From Neckera pumila (Eukaryota > Streptophyta > Bryopsida > Hypnales > Neckeraceae), in assembly GCA_963969595.1 (NCBI GenBank), contig OZ018414.1, positions 20,939,660 to 21,003,659 on the forward strand: 64,000 nt of DNA, written 5' to 3'. Positions within the stretch are counted from its first letter, which is position 1; each line of letters opens with the position of its first letter. Below the pieces are notes generated by a model that had not been told where the DNA came from, did no database searches, and saw only the letters and a list, made by a program, of their open reading frames with translations. Of the stretch, positions 24,922 to 36,889 are shown piece after piece. Made by a program: the position numbers and the translations under genes.

Positions 24922-25139
24922 CCCGCACTACCCGAAATCGCATGACAACAACACATTTGGATAGTGTCATGCGTGTGAACATGGAAGGACCAGCCCAAGA
25001 CTTTGAGCCCATTTTAATGGATGCCATCATCTTATGGAAGAATGCTAGAAAGTTTAGATATTTATTTACTAATCCTGAGAAGTATTTAACAAGGGTAGCA
25101 GAGGATCCTTTTGAAGAAGGTGAAAATTCTGAACCCTAA
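24922..25139 (+). pseudogene. Transposase C-terminal fragment, hAT-like
   Basis: One frame reads through NRMTTTHLDSVMRVNMEGP, then a Trp-Lys-Asn segment, and stops at 25139. In hAT-type transposases and their domesticated relatives, the C-terminus after the dimerisation domain has this NRLTTxHLDxxMRI...EGP pattern. Upstream sequence does not continue the domain, so this is a fragment. The assignment is from memory of the motif and could be wrong. Confidence 0.45.
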
Positions 25140-25580
25140 ACTTTGATTTCTGCAACCTTTTCAATGACCATCCTTAACTCCATATTGCATGGGTTGGGAG
25201 GATTCTTGGCTTTCAGTTGGTGAAAGGCTATACCAGTTCAATTCCTACCAAGAATGTAATGTCTTTTTTAGATTGTAAACCGGCAATTTTTTGACATTCG
25301 AAGATTTTCACTTTTCAAATTTTCACTTGGAAGGAAATAGGCCGATTACACACTGATATGGGGGGCAAAAAACCGGAAAAATTTAGAGTTAAAAGGATGA
25401 AACTGGTGCCTTCTAAAAAAAAACCGGACCATTATTGTAGAAGGAGGATATCTACTGGTAGAGCTCCAAAATCTTCCTGAACGCTGGTTAGTACAATTCT
25501 TATTGACCTGGTAATGGAATACGGCAAATTGAAAGCTCTATTTACACAAGGACAATCAGATTGACAATAAAATCAAAAAT

Positions 25581-26323
25581 TTAACCCTGGAACGCCGCTG
25601 ACGCCCTTCCGTGGTGTTCTGATGACAATACTGTTGAGCCTAGAGAGTTCAAAAGCATTTTTTCATCCTCCTTTTCCTTGTTGACCTTTCGCATTGGGTT
25701 ATAAAGAGTGTCCAATTGAGTTTGTACTCTTTCCAATTTTTGTCTTCAGGGAAATGAGAAGCTATTAAAAAAAACGGATCACAAAATATGCTATTTTAGA
25801 AAATTTTGGGAAGTTGTTGCTCCTTGCTCTAAATTTGAAATTTCTCCACAAAAATGATAATTTTTGAGTTTGAGTCAAACTAAAAAAATGAAGGTCATCT
25901 ACTCTAGTTTCCATTCCAATTTGAATTTTGAAAAAATTCCTAATATTGCATATTTTATTGCAATTTGAACATTGGGTGTATTTTCAATGTCTATTATTTT
26001 CTAATTGTGGAATGACACGGAAATTGAATTTACACCATGATTTTTTTCATTGTGACATACACTTATGGTGAAGTTTTCAGATTTTTTGAAATATTTTTCT
26101 ATTTAATATGATTTTTCTTCACTTTTCCTTCAAAAATTCTTTAAAAAATTAATTTTTCACAAAAAAATCTATTTTTTTTCAGAAGTAAAGAAGACATGTA
26201 TTTTCATCTCTGAAAAATAAAAATAATTTTTTCATATATATCTAGTTGCAAAATGGTAGCAAATTGAGTGATGGACAGTGAAGTTTGAAATCAGTGGTCA
26301 TGGGTCTATCATTTAGGGATTAA
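25581..26323. mobile_element. TTAA-bounded element, diverged
   Basis: TTAACCCTGGAACGCC on the left and ATCATTTAGGGATTAA on the right form a degenerate inverted pair. The interior is AT-rich without coding potential. The right boundary abuts another element. Confidence 0.5.
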
Positions 26324-27186
26324 GGTACAACACACTTGACAATAGATAGTTTGTCAAAAAATGCTAAATTTGTTTACAAATTTACAAGTTTTTGTATAAT
26401 CTTACAAGTTTTCTTATAAATGCTTAAGACATCAATAAATTAGACCCCATTATCTTTCTAAAGCTTTTTGCGCTTTGTGTTTTGGATCATCTTTTAGCAT
26501 ATGGTGGCAATTCAAAATTGAAGGTATGTGTTCAGTTTTTGTAAATTGACTGCTGTGCATATAAACTTGTTGGTGGGTATTGTACAACATTTAGGAAAAA
26601 AATAGTAAAAAGACAATAGTAGGGAATGTTTCAAAATATTAAATTGTTAAGAATTTCATTATGGAATTGAAAAATGAAAATCCCAATGGTTGCAGTGTTG
26701 TAATAAAAAATCTACATTCTATGATTTTAATTCTTTTCAAAAAATATTGAAAATTAAGTAAGATAAAGGACTTCAAAGTTTATTTTAGAGTAGAGAATCC
26801 TTAACTGCCCCACAAACAAAAAAAACTCATAACTTTTGACTCATTGATTAAAATGAAATTGAAATTGGTTTCCTTGTATATATAACTCAAGAAAACCAAT
26901 TTCAAAATTTATTGAGTTAAAATGGAATTGAAATTATATATACATTAAAAGCTTTCCATGTATATATAATTAAAAGTTTTCCATGTATATATAACTCAAG
27001 AAAACCAATTTCAACTTTTTATTTTTGAATAAAGTGATTTTTTTTATCTACCCAAATTGCCTATTTACGAAAAAAAATAACATAATAAGCCATAATTTTT
27101 TACTCATATTTTCAAATGTCATGAAATTTGGGCCCAAAATTGCTATGTAGCCAATAAATACACGATCATGGTCCTTTAGGAATTAA
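26324..27186. mobile_element. Decayed TTAA-type element related to the 33.4-kb foldback
   Basis: The right end reads CATGGTCCTTTAGGAATTAA. The right 430 bp (CTCATAACTTTTGACTC ... GCTATGTAGCC) aligns with the right arm of the foldback at 33438-34183. The left terminus is not clear. Confidence 0.5.
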
Positions 27187-27596
27187 TGGAGAGAAATAAC
27201 TTTGGGGAAGCATTTTGAAGGTGATAATATTGAAGAGTCCACATGTTGAAGGTTCCAATGAAAGTACATCACATAATAATTAAGAGTGACATATAAAGAT
27301 TTTCAGAAACTAATGAAGTGAAGCAACATTGAAACAATTGATAATCAATGGAGAGTTTTAGAAAGTTCTATGCAAGGATGGTGCACATACTTTGTTGTGT
27401 AGTGTTCCGACTCATGGCAAAAAAGACATTGAATTTTAAATTTTTCATGAATTGAAAAATTGGAAATTTACTCATATTTTTATATTAATATACTTTATTA
27501 TATTGTAGCATAGACATAGGACATATTGGTATTAAATATTTATAAAGATATAAGAAAAATATGCAAAAATTCAAGAAAGGATTCAATGATGAAGGA

Positions 27597-28433
27597 TTAA
27601 GGTACCCCTACATTACCCATTGTCTCCTCAAGGGACAAATTGGATTTTGGGCAAGTATCTACAATCTCAATTTTTATCATGACACATTAGCTTTTTGAAA
27701 ATACAATTTTTACTTATAACAGTGCCCAAGAGCAAAAATTAAGCTCAATAAGTTCAAAACAAGGGAGATTGGGCAGAAAAAAATTCACAAAAATTTGAAT
27801 TAATTTCTTTTCTCATAGATTATATTTTTGTTTATATAGAAAGCTTTGATTCATTCCATTTTGGACGAGTGATGTGAAACTTATAGAGAATCTTGTTTTC
27901 TAGACAATCGTAGCAACTTCTTGTAAAAATAATGTGTTGGATTCATTTTTAACTCAACTTTCATATTTTTGTCTCATAAAAAGTTCCACATGGTTTAGTT
28001 TACTTGCTAAGACAATCTCACCATTGGGATTATTGTGTTTCAATTCCATCTTAGGGATATTAATAATTTAAATTTTCCTTCTATCTCGTACCTACTTCTA
28101 CCTAACAATTTTTTTTAAATGAAAATTCAATATTCAATTTTTTTTTCCTAGACTCTCAACTCAATTCTCCCCCACAAAGATTTAAACCTCAAAACTCTAT
28201 AGTGCAAGGTACAACGAAACTTGTTTCTTCACTTTAAATACAAATATAGTCTTGCAATATGTGCATTCAAAGTTTTTGAAATTTATTCACACATTCTCAT
28301 ATTAGTTAGGTGTAAGCTCCTATAGTTAGATGTGCAAAATGAACAATTTTCAAAGTTTTTTACTCTTTGCAATAGAAATGGCAGTTTTGAGTGTTTTTTG
28401 ACCAAAAAAGGGCCATGGTCCTCTCGGGGTTAA
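27597..28433 (-). mobile_element. TTAA-bounded element, 0.93-kb class, copy C (inverted)
   Basis: The right end is GGCCATGGTCCTCTCGGGGTTAA. The palindrome TTGTCTCCTCAAGGGACAAA lies near the left end (about 27620-27639), so this copy is inverted relative to A and B. The left terminus is decayed to TTAAGGTACCCC. Confidence 0.7.
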
Positions 28434-28845
28434 ATTAGCTGATCCATTTTTGATCAGCCATCCATTTTCACTAGTTAGTCTATTATATTTTTGATCAATT
28501 GTGGTTTAGGTGACAGCTCACGCAGAGCAGGAGCAACACAAATGTTAGGGAGGTATACATTGAAAGTATAAAATGATTATAAGATGTACATTTGGAAGCC
28601 ACAATTATCACTTACATTGAAGCATAGTCAATTTTGTAACCACACTATGGTTGGAAATAAGGTGACATGTATAACAAAAATAGGTTGAACGGAATCTTCA
28701 CCAAAAAATTCATGATTATTTTGTTTTTGAAGAAAAAAATGTACAAAAATATAAAATTCTTCTTAAATCTATTTTTCGAAACAAGGGAATTTTTTCCGTC
28801 ATCATACCCATACAAATAGATATGTTAATTGTTTAAGTGATAAAA

Positions 28846-29594
28846 AATGGGTCATCTACCTTAGAACATCCTCAATGCTAGGTCTATGGACGCACTGCAA
28901 CGGCAAGTCCTGCGTGAATTATAGAGAAGTACCAAAAATCTGACCCAATGTTGACGGCACCTTCCATGTTATTTTCACGGGTTCAGCATTTCCTACTTCT
29001 AGGCGCGGCAAAAATTGGTCCTTTGTTGTATCCTCCAAACTTCTTTTCATTCCTTGGTCAACAATAATAATTGTGATGATTGATTACAGATTCCGACATA
29101 GTTGTTGCTACAAATCTTTCCTACCACCCGCTTCCCCCACTTTTGTGTATATGCCATTCACAATTTCAAATACTATAATCGCATTGAGGTGCTTGCGATG
29201 GAAAAAGCCACAATGAAGAAAAGGAGACGGGAATACAAACTGCACGTATTATTGCAGTGTTTTTCACGGGTGTAGTATTGAGGATCAGGGTATTTTTTTC
29301 ATTTATTTTAGGTAGTGCAAAAAACAATAATCTTTGGAAGGATGAAGCTATTTACATCCATAGAAATGGATGAAATTTGCAATCTATGGATAAAACTTCA
29401 TTTATTCATCCAAAATGATGTACATTTGTTGCGATATTGTCCCAAGGTAGCAAATTAGCAATTTCATCCATTGAAAAGCAAAAATATTTCATCAAATGTT
29501 TCATGGGAAAAAAAATCATTGCTTTTGAGCAAAAAAATCGCTTCGAAAAACATGTTGTTGAGGATGCTCTTAACTTAAGGTAGATACACCCATT
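28846..29594. mobile_element. About 0.75-kb element with ATCTACCTTA termini
   Basis: ATGGGTCATCTACCTTAG followed by ACATCCTCAA on the left is mirrored on the right by TTGAGGATGCTC, then AAGGTAGATACACCCAT. The terminal inverted repeat is about 35 bp with small gaps. The motif recurs at 4.75/5.1 kb and 33.2/33.4 kb. No transposase frame is visible. Confidence 0.65.
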
Positions 29595-30323
29595 AGTGTC
29601 CTTGCTCCCATTCTTGTACTTTAGATTGTCACTAAATTTGTCCCTAGACTTCTCACTAATGTATCCTTGAAATGCTTGGCATTGATTTGCTGACGCATTT
29701 GAATGACACATACCTACCTCTCATTTGCTAACTACTGTTTTTTTGTTGATTTCAATTTTGGGTCCACCTATGTGACAATTTTAGTGGTCTAGGGAGTTGT
29801 TTCATTGAAAAGTCATAGAAATTACATACCACATCCAAAAAATCTAATTCCTTTTTCAAATATTACTAATTTTCACTCGCTAATACTACAAAAACAATAA
29901 CTTTAGGAAAAGTTGCCTCCAACTATGCTGAGTTGCTTAATATTGCTTCCACCTTATATGAGGCCGGGATTGGAATTTAGGTGATACCGTAAAGAGGTCG
30001 GCTCACCTTACCTACGATCGGCCTAATTTTAGTCCAGCGACGGTGGACCAATGCAGTCCTCGTGCCGACAGCTGGCCTTCATCCAAGACAAGATGCCCCT
30101 CCCCGCCCCCCAAGATGCCGCCAAGTGGACACCCTGGCCAGCTCGGCTGCCCCGGCACTTCATCTCCCTCCCATCCTCCGCCCGATCCGGTCCGTCCCCT
30201 TCTCTTCTCCTTCGACTTCCCCTTCTCTTCTCCACGGCTCCCCTCTTCCCATTCTTCCGATCACTTCCACTCTCATCACTACTCTCGCGTGCTCCGCACC
30301 TCCTCACCATCCCCTCGTTCGCA

Positions 30324-32227
30324 ATGGTGACCCACCGCGCCTTCGCCCTGGACGTCTCCCAGCCCGGCGCAGCTGCCATGGCGCTCGACCAGGACTGGCA
30401 CGCCCTCGGCGATGCCATCACCACGTTGGGCGGACACCTCGCAGACTCCATGCACTTGGACGCCTCGCTCGGGGGACTCCTAAGATGGCTCGCCGTCGTC
30501 GCAGCCATGTAAGTTAGTTAGGGACTGACCGAGGCTCCGTCACTCCCCGCCATTCGGATTTTGGGCATTCATTTTCGGGGTACAGTAGTTTGGATAAGCT
30601 AAGCTAGGCGATGGTGATTTACAATGTCGGTGGGGAGGAATTTTGTTGGGGTGTTGGGAACTGGTGATGGGGGTTGGGGTTGGGGATTTGGTGATCGGGG
30701 ACTCTTGTGGCTGTGTTTTGGGTGTGGGTGTGGGTGTGGGTGTGGGTTGTTTAAAAATTTTACTTCGTTAGTTTGGATCTGGCGATGGTGGCCCGCGATG
30801 GTGATTTATAATGTCGGTGTGGAGGAATTTTGTTGTGGGTGTTGGGAACTGGTGATGGGGGTTGGGGTTGGGGATTTGGTGATCGAGGACTCTTGTGGTT
30901 GTGTTTTTGTTGGGGGTGTGGGTGTGGGTGTGGGATTTTTTTTTTTTAATTTTTACTTTGTTGGTTTGGATATGGCGATTGTTGTTCGCGATGGTGATTT
31001 CCAATGTTGGTGTGGAGGAATTTGTTGGGGTGTTGGGAACTGGTGATGGGTTTTGGGTTTGGGATTTGGTGATCGAGGACTCTTGTGGCTGTGTTTTTGT
31101 TGGGGGTAAGGGTGTGGGTTTCTAAAATTTTACTTTGTGTTAGTTTGGATGTGGCCGGGATGGTGGCCTGCGATGTGGATGTGGAGGATTTTGTTGCGAG
31201 GTTGGGAACTGGTGATGGGGGGCTGCGTTGGGTGTTTGGTGATCGAGGAATCTTGTTGCGGTGTTTTTGTGTGGGAATGGTAGTGGGTTTTGTTTTGTTT
31301 TGTTTGGGTATTTTAGTTTGGGTGTGGCGATTTTTGGAGGGTTGTTTCATGATGAGTTGTGGAAGTAGTGAGTTGGTGGCGGAGATTCTGTTTTGGATTG
31401 TTTTGTTGATGGTATTTGCTGATGGTGTTTGTTGTGGTGTTTCTGTGCAGCTACTTGTTAGTCTTGGACAAGACCAACTGGAGGACGAATTTGTTGACTG
31501 CACTCCTGGTACCGTACCTGGCGTTGCAACTCCCGGAGCCTTTCTTTGGCTACTTGAGGTGCGAAATCCACTCATAGTGAACCAACTTTGGAAATGAGAT
31601 GTCGTGTAGTTATTGCGTTTATTTCAACGACGGGGTGCAAAGCCACGCATTGGTGTAATTTTTATGTCTCGATCGGCATTTTTTTCATGGTTCATCTCTA
31701 ATGGTGGCTTGTCTTTGCAGGGGAGGAATCGGTGCATGGATCGCTTTCATTGCGGTGGTGATCCGTCTATTCTTCGCTCAGAAGTTTCCCGATCTCATTC
31801 ACGGTAAGTCTCAACTTAAGATTACAGCATCCGATTTTATTTTTCTATTTCCAGTGTGACTATGGCGTCCATGTTTACGGGATTCTGCTTATTGTGCTTC
31901 AGTTTTCCTCGTCACGGCATCCAACATATTTTCTAATTCCAGTCTGGCTCTGGCTTCCATGTTCCTGCTTTTGTAGGTGACTTGGAGCTCCCGGTGGCCT
32001 TTGTCCTGCTCATCGTCACGGCCCCCCACCTGATCGTTCACACCAGAGGTCACTTGGCCTCCGACATCGTCTCTCTTGTCATCGGTGCCTATTTGCTGTT
32101 CGAGCACATTAACCACGAAGGTGGAGTCCGTCGTGCTTTTGGCGAGACCCAGGGTGCTCTGCACTCCATTGGTATCCTGCTCTTGTTTGTGGCGCCCGCC
32201 TATGCTTTCTTCAAGCATGTCCTCTAG
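30324..32227 (+). CDS. COR413: COR413 cold-regulated membrane protein, PM type (4 exons)
   Basis: A multi-pass membrane protein of the plant COR413 family, whose members are induced by cold and abscisic acid; its biochemical activity is unknown. Exons: 30324-30508, 31451-31558, 31721-31803 and 31977-32227. All are GT-AG and in frame, encoding 208 aa. The family core is plain: YLLVLDKTNWRTN after the first junction, then RGGIGAWIAFIAVVIRLFF, FPDLIHGDLELPVA and a hydrophobic C-terminal half, with about five or six membrane segments in all. The length matches the plasma-membrane subgroup. The open frame extends upstream in frame to 30051. I chose 30324 because the extra 91 residues are a Pro/Ser/Leu-rich translation of C-rich leader DNA, unlike the short N-terminus of the PM type. 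If real, that extension could act as an organelle targeting peptide. Confidence 0.93.
30597..31340 (+). repeat. 187-bp G/T-rich tandem array in COR413 intron 1
   Basis: ATGGTGATTT starts at 30611, 30798 and 30991, with a more diverged copy near 31172 (spacings 187, 193 and 181). Each unit carries GGAACTGGTGATGGG, GGTGATCGAGGACTCTTGTGG and GGGTGTGGGTGTGGG on the sense strand. The array fills most of the 942-bp intron. The repeated G-runs give it potential to form G-quadruplexes in the transcript. Confidence 0.9.
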
Positions 32228-32237
32228 ACTTCACTAG

Positions 32238-32620
32238 TGCATTGTGAGTCTGTTTGTATAGGAAGGTAGCATTTGTAGCTGTGCACATATTTGTACATGC
32301 CTGCAGATGATACCAGCAGATCTGACTTGGAATATATAAGTGTTCTGCTTGTGGAACTTTCAGCACGCGTGATGTCTCTGTTTCTCCTTTTTCATTTCAA
32401 CTCCACTTCCTTCCACTGTTGCATCTTCACAGGTGCATTGGGAATCTCTTTATGTAGGAAGGTAGCTTTTGTAGCGTGCACCATTTTGGGCTTGTCTCCG
32501 GATGATACCAGCATCTTGTTTATGATTCTGCTTCGGAATATATGTAAATATTCTGGTTATGGGAATTTTCAACATGTCGTGTGATTGTCCTGTTTCGTTT
32601 CAGCTTCATTTCTCCCAGTG
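32238..32620 (+). repeat. 196-bp tandem duplication just past the COR413 stop
   Basis: GGAAGGTAGC starts at 32261 and again at 32457. Both copies continue through GATGATACCAGCA, GGAATATAT, a TGGGAATTTTC or TGGAACTTTC block and a GTGAT...CTGTTTC block. A weaker third copy may follow to about 32740. The array starts 11 bp after the stop codon and is therefore probably in the 3' untranslated region. Confidence 0.8.
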
Positions 32621-33191
32621 ACTGATCCTCCTGGAACTGGTTCATGGAATGTGTGTTGTAAATGTGGCGATTGACAGAGAATTTGCTTTTAAGAATGCCT
32701 CGGTATGGGAACTTCATTTTTTTTCAGTGACGGTGATTGTCTTGGAATAACTGAGGTGTGTGTAGTCTGAACCTCTTTTTTTGACACAGAATTTCTGGGT
32801 TGTAATGCCTTGGTGGAAGCTTCCTATCGTGCATCGTATTCGTTATCGCAGTTTCTCATCCGTACTTTTATTATACTTTTGGAAAGTTGCTGGAAAATGC
32901 GTTATTATTGCGCCTATTGTCAGACTTGCGTGTAGGACTGTGGACTGTGGATATTGCTCAGCGAAAAAGAATTTCATTTAATTTTATGGAGGGAAAGTTC
33001 TTATATTCCCTGTATCTGGATATAACAGTCTGGCAGCAGAGGCGAAATGGAATATTACAGTCTTTTTCTGCTGTGGTACAGTATATCATTCAATGTTCCT
33101 CGTTATCTGAGGAAGCACTCATTTTGTAAGATTTTGAAATCTTCGAAGAGTGCTGGTCATGAGCAAAAAATAGCAAAACGTGGAAAACGCA
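32621..33191. other. 3' flank of COR413, nothing further recognised
   Basis: Only short open frames and no recognised domain. Confidence 0.4.
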
Positions 33192-33406
33192 CTTAAGGTA
33201 CATACCCACTACCAACCACTGACTTAATACTATGCAAATGTAGGACCTTCATTGATTATAGAATGAGAATTTATAAAACAAGTACATGCCTTAACTTCAC
33301 TTATTGTGAAGTTAAGGCACGTATAATTGGCCTAGATTCTCATTCTATAATCAATGAAGGTCCTACATTTGGGTGGTATTAGATTAGCGGTTGGACATCT
33401 ACCTTA
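33192..33406. mobile_element. Inverted-repeat element with inner hairpin
   Basis: A perfect 35-bp inverted pair lies at 33236-33270 and 33336-33370, with an inner 13-bp perfect hairpin at 33288-33300/33307-33319 (GCCTTAACTTCAC). Less perfect pairing extends outward to TTAAGGTACAT on the left and ATCTACCTTA on the right. The outer termini match the family at 28846-29594. Confidence 0.75.
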
Positions 33407-33437
33407 TTGCCTCTTTTGAGTCATCATTGCCAATATG

Positions 33438-34183
33438 TTAACCCCTAAAGGACCAAGCTGCATTTTTTGGCAACATAGCAATTTTGGACAGCTCATTACG
33501 AATGGAGTTTTTATTTTTTTTCTTTGAAAATTCTACACAACATGTGCACAAGGAGTAGCTTTAAGGCTCAACAATTTTCATAACTTTTGACTATATAGTT
33601 AAAATGTTATTGTATGATATGTAATTTTCATTTGTCGGCGGGCAACCCGGGCAGCTCAAAAAAATTCTTTAAAATTTTTTTTTTTTAAAAACAAAAATTT
33701 ATAGTTGATTCTTTAGATTTATGTGGAAATGTAAAGCTTTGAATCATTCAATTTGGATCTATGAGTCAAAAGTTATGAAGAGTTTTAGTTTGTGGGTAGG
33801 TATGGAGTCTTTACAAACCATACCTACCCACAAACTAAAACTCCTCATAACTTTTGACTCATAGATCCAAATTGAATGATTCAAAGCTTCACACTTCTAT
33901 ATAAATCTAAAGAACCAATTTCAAATTTTTATTTAAAAAAAATATTTTTAAAAGAAATTTTTTGAGCTGCCTAGGTTGCCCGCTGACTAATGAAAATTAC
34001 ATATCATGCAATAGCTTTTTAACTATGTAATCAAAAGTTATGAAAATTGTTGAGCCTTAAAGCTACTCCTTTGGCACATGTTGTGTAAAATTTTCAAAGA
34101 AAAAAAATAAAAACTCCATTTGTAGTGAGCTGCCCAAAATTGCTATGTTGCCAAAAAACGAAGCTTGGTCCTTTAGGGGTTAA
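33438..34183. mobile_element. TTAA-bounded giant foldback (746 bp)
   Basis: TTAACCCCTAAAGGACCAAG is mirrored by CTTGGTCCTTTAGGGGTTAA. Pairing continues inward almost all the way to a centre near 33811, where TTTGTGGGTAGGTATGG and CCATACCTACCCACAAA flank a 12-nt loop. Arms are about 365 bp with scattered mismatches. The arm sequence is related to one end of the elements at 26324-27186 and 53366, so this copy looks like two identical ends joined head to head. Confidence 0.85.
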
Positions 34184-34518
34184 TTCCTGTGAATACGCAA
34201 CAATAACCATATCCTATAGTTACATTCATATTATGTAGCCATATTATATATTTCAAATTCTATAGTTGCATTCTTATCCATATTCTATAACGATATCCAT
34301 ATATGTATTATGTAATTGTATTATGTATCTATATTTGGACAGCTAAGATCGTTTGTTTGACGAATTTCGTTCGATTGTTTGTTTGCTTTGGGTTTTTCAG
34401 ATGATTGACGGCATTGAGAAGGGGGGGGGGATTTTTTTTTTAAATGAGATCAATGGCTATAGATTTTTCAAAAAAGGAAGGGGAGGTGAAATTGAAATAG
34501 GAACACATGTACACCTCT

Positions 34519-34814
34519 CATTAGAGGAGTTTGGGGGGCCTTGGAAGACTGTTTCAAGCCCATTCCCTAGTCTGCCCAGATTCAGGGAACGATAGTACGG
34601 GCGTGTCAGATTTTTTTTTTTCCAAAAAAAAAAAAGAAAAAAAAAAAGAAATTTTACCAAAATATCATTTTAATCAAATTTTTTTTCTTCAAAAATGACG
34701 TGGCAATTGCTGGGCCACGTTAGCCTGGCCATTTGGCAGCGTCCTAGCATTCCTGTAGAGTTTCCACAATCCTGGAACTTGCAGTCTCTTAGGAGGCCCA
34801 AAACTCCTCTAATT
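34519..34814. mobile_element. MITE, CATTAGAnGAGATTTG family, copy 3
   Basis: CATTAGAGGAGTTTGGGGGGCC on the left is inverted as AGGAGGCCCAAAACTCCTCTAAT on the right. The interior has the family's T-run, A-run and AATGACGTGGCA block. Confidence 0.7.
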
Positions 34815-35056
34815 TTTTGCCTCATTGTCATTGTGTCATTGTCATTGCGATGTCATTGTCATTGTGGTAAGGTAGTTCTTGCTTCTTTTGAGCCCATTGC
34901 CCATTGTGTAAGATTGTTACACAATGAGTCCAAAACTAAGCCCAAAATTAAATTAAAATTAAAATTAAATGAACAACACCCCTCCACCTTCTACTCTACA
35001 TACTTGTATTTTTTTGATTGCAAATGGGACTGCATTCAATATGGGATATGTGGGAC

Positions 35057-35057
<1 letters not shown>

Positions 35058-35118
<61 letters not shown>
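35058..35118 (+). repeat. (TA)n microsatellite followed by poly-T
   Basis: About 15 TA dinucleotides followed by about 30 T. The open frames here with long Ile-Tyr or Phe runs are artefacts of this repeat. Confidence 0.95.
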
Positions 35119-35119
<1 letters not shown>

Positions 35120-36109
35120 TGTTTATGTTTGTATATCTATATTTTCTTATTTTCATATCCATATTTTTGTATATTCTGGTTGTATTCTGTAATTGTATAT
35201 GTATGGTAATAATATCTATATAAGTATTTGTATCAAGATAGATGGCAAAGGAGGGGGGTTCCAAATTTTTCCACTTCAACATTGACGATTCATGTTTTCT
35301 AAGAAAATACTCAACCAACAGCTCGGGTGTCTTTGTTGAAAATTCCCCTACCCAATCCGACGACTATAGATTTTTTATGGGAGGGGCCAAGCTTGTATTA
35401 ATCAAAAGGTTATGTGTGCCACTTTGGTTACATTGTTACATTATTACATTGTTATTGTCATTGTAAATGATTTCACCTTAGCCCAATGATTTTATTATAG
35501 TTTTTTTTGGAAATAAGCCAAAATGCTAAGGCAGTGATTGGTAGCCATGAAGGTTAATTTATAACTACTTCATATGATACTATTGTCTTAGTGCCTTGCA
35601 TAGTTGATAATTGGGTGATATATAGATGATATTTAGGTGATAGTATGGATGATTTTGGATGTACACCATGATGTTGCATAGTAAATTTGCTTACTATTCT
35701 CCGGGCTATGCTCAAAGGATCTTGTTGTTATTCCATCCATTTTCTTTTTCAATTAGTTATTTGGGTAAAGTTTGTATATAATAACCATCACTGGCTCTTC
35801 TAACTCACAAAAGAGAAATGGTCATTTCTGACTCCTAATGGATTATTAAGGATTTTGGGCAAGTTCTTTTGATGTAAAATTTTCCAAAATTTTTTTTGAG
35901 GGAAAGAATGAATTAGCTTTGGGGGACTATAGTTTCTATTTCAATCGGTGCTTGGGAGAAAATTTATGCCCTTTTAAACTTGAAATGCTTGACTCCAATG
36001 AGCTCAAAAAATGATAACAATAATAGAACTTTTTTTTATAGGATATATTTATCTTTAGATGGAAAGCTTTAATTTATAACTATCTGGATTAGTGATGTGA
36101 AAGTGATGA

Positions 36110-36880
36110 AGAGTGTTTTTTTTGCGTGCAAGGGTCGGTGCAAGAAACAATTGCCATTTTTGTCTCAAAATGGCTTAGTCTTGTGAACAGTGTAACTTTT
36201 GGAATAATTTTTTTTAATGAAATAAAATATAGATAATTTACAAAGTATTCAAAATAGTATGTGAGTGAAAATTCAAGCCTAGAAATTTTTTTATCTCTAA
36301 ATGTTATGCACAAAAAAAGAGTGATGAAAAATGCTAAAAAAATTGATATTTGGAATTTGGTTAAAATTTCCTTATTACACAAGAAATCATCAAAAAATGA
36401 ACAGAAAAATGTGCAGAAAAAATAAACTAAAAAAATTCATTTTTCCTAACTTGAAGATGCTTCTTCTCAACCATTTTGGTTTAAGGAAAAAAATGCAAAT
36501 GTAGTGCATTTTGAGCACATATGGAAGGTGGAAAATTTACTACTTTAAAAAAATCTCTTCATAGGCTTGTGTAACTTTAATAGAAGTCCTTGTATCCCAA
36601 TTTCGACCACTTAATTTGCATTTTTGGGTCAAAAATTGTCCCCCTGCACCCCCACCCTAAAATGGCCAAAGTAGACATCTAAATGAGTATAGTTTAAAAA
36701 CATTAAAATAATCTTAATAATTGGAAAAATAATTTCAACATTTACAACTACCATATGTACCTCCTTTTCAAATTTCATAGAAAATAGGTATACAATGTAA
36801 AAGTTATGAGTGAAAAACCAAGGGGACAAAAAAAAGACAAGTGTTTCTTGCAACCACTTGAAAGTATGACATTTAAAAAA
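36110..36880 (-). repeat. Inverted copy of the 2990-4070 dispersed repeat
   Basis: The reverse complement of this segment follows 2990-4070 in the same order (TTTTGCTCATAACTTTT..., then CATTTTGGAGGG..., then the AAGATGC block). The 3.39-3.66 kb insert present there is missing here. Confidence 0.6.
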
Positions 36881-36889
36881 AATACATAT

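Noticed and set aside
30051..30323. In-frame upstream extension of COR413 (91 extra residues)
   Set aside because: All three forward frames are open here because the DNA is C-rich; the extension is Pro/Ser/Leu-rich and the family's PM type starts close to the hydrophobic core. Kept only as an alternative.
30715..30750. Interstitial telomere repeat
   Set aside because: The G-rich run is GGGTGT-based, not TTTAGGG, and belongs to the 187-bp intronic unit.
34965..35318. Open frames with Ile-Tyr, Lys or Phe runs
   Set aside because: Translations of the (TA)n and poly-T microsatellite.
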